In this document: positions 63,565 through 64,000 of the stretch, one piece after another
Layout: each line of letters begins with the position of its first letter
Position numbering within the stretch: position 1 is the first letter of the stretch
Assembly (NCBI GenBank): GCA_947454105.1
Contig: CANGIP010000001.1
Span: 186,001 to 250,000, forward strand
Direction: 5' to 3'
DNA: 64,000 nucleotides
Source: Actinomycetota bacterium
Lineage (GTDB): Bacteria > Actinomycetota > Acidimicrobiia > Acidimicrobiales > Ilumatobacteraceae
Program-made: the position numbers and the translations under genes
The notes under the pieces: model-generated
Told to the model about the DNA's origin: nothing
The model's input: the letters and a program-made list of their open reading frames with translations, nothing else
Databases searched by the model: none

Positions 63565-63610
63565 CTCTCTCCATCGTCTTGGCCATTTGGCCCGTCTCAG
63601 GAGTAATCAC

Positions 63611-64000
63611 ATGGCTATTCAGACTGTCGGAGTTGTCGGATCAGGAATCATGGGTTCGGGTCTTGCCGAAGTCATTGCACGCGGCGGCATGAATGTCATT
63701 GTGCGCTCACGCAGTCAGGCCACTGCCGATGCCATGGTTGCATCTGTTGCCAAAGGCCTTGCCAAGCAAGTTGAAAAAGGTCGCCTCACCGAAGATGACA
63801 AGGCTGCAATTCTCGGACGTATCACTGCAGTCTCTGAACTCAGTGCCCTCGCAGATTGTGATCTTGTCATTGAAAGCGTTGTTGAAGACCTCAACACCAA
63901 AAAGACTTTGTTTGCCGAGCTTGATCGCATCGTAAAGCCCACTGCAATCATCGCGACCAACACGTCAACGTTGCCCGTCATCGAACTCGCAATGTGCACC
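63611..64000 (+). CDS. 3-hydroxyacyl-CoA dehydrogenase (3-hydroxybutyryl-CoA type), 3' end outside window
   Basis: The first 130 codons are present, starting at ATG 63611 after AGGAG. The NAD-binding motif TVGVVGSGIMGSGLAEVIAR is at residues 5-24, followed by VRSRSQATADAMVASVAKGL, DCDLVIESVVEDLNTKKTLF and PTAIIATNTSTLPVIELA, all typical of FadB2/Hbd proteins. It oxidises 3-hydroxyacyl-CoA to 3-oxoacyl-CoA with NAD(P). The rest lies beyond the window. Regulated probably through the upstream palindrome. Confidence 0.9.
   Translation, partial: MAIQTVGVVGSGIMGSGLAEVIARGGMNVIVRSRSQATADAMVASVAKGLAKQVEKGRLTEDDKAAILGRITAVSELSALADCDLVIESVVEDLNTKKTLFAELDRIVKPTAIIATNTSTLPVIELAMCT

Overview
The window looks like a chromosomal segment of a free-living, streamlined actinobacterium, most likely class Acidimicrobiia (Ilumatobacter-like). 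This is inference from gene content: CysO-type sulfur carrier, DUF3263, LytR C-terminal domain protein, HemQ, a paired ArsA-type ATPase operon, CIRCE-controlled groEL, Thr-rich linkers in secreted proteins, and moderate G+C. Genes are packed tightly, often with a few bases between convergent stops. There is no phage, IS element, rRNA or CRISPR array; two tRNA genes (Thr-UGU and Pro-CGG) are present.

Layout. 1-3.7 kb: end of an amidohydrolase, a thioredoxin-fold protein whose frame is interrupted by one UGA that reads best as selenocysteine, a PAC2 protein and a Nudix hydrolase. 3.8-10.4 kb: nitrogen control (glnD, amt, PII) around three hypothetical genes, two of them for exported proteins. 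10.4-20.4 kb: membrane, lipoprotein and surface genes, hemQ, an LPXTG-anchored beta-propeller protein, fdhD and an ATP-grasp enzyme. 20.4-29.8 kb: housekeeping (groEL, cysO, glycerate kinase, uridine kinase, tRNA-Thr, rlmB, ispF, ispD, a Crp-type regulator). 29.8-34.1 kb: an orphan FHA-FtsK/EccC ATPase and a divergent HTH protein. 34.1-38.3 kb: Nudix, FxsA and the selenocysteine genes selA-selB. 38.3-48.8 kb: AlkB-like protein, NfeD-like protein, ArsA pair with a receiver-domain protein, tRNA-Pro, mazG-like, and a lysC-methyltransferase-asd operon. 48.8-62 kb: a phosphate and cell-surface region with three PstS-like proteins, a sortase-like protein lacking its catalytic His and Cys, a triplicated surface-repeat protein, and pstC-pstA-pstB-pstS. 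62-64 kb: S51-like peptidase, protein phosphatase, and the start of a 3-hydroxyacyl-CoA dehydrogenase behind a perfect 24-bp palindrome.

How parts fit together. SelA and SelB would decode the in-frame UGA of the redox protein at 916-1998, which has a perfect 7-bp stem-loop starting 13 nt after the UGA, at the spacing expected of a bacterial SECIS. FdhD suggests a formate dehydrogenase elsewhere. GlnD, PII and Amt form a nitrogen-sensing set. The pst genes and the divergent surface genes flank three 11-nt-spaced repeats resembling a PHO box, suggesting joint phosphate control of transport and surface-anchored phosphate binders.

Limits: everything is read by eye without database search. Family names rest on recognised motifs; start codons are judgement calls where noted.
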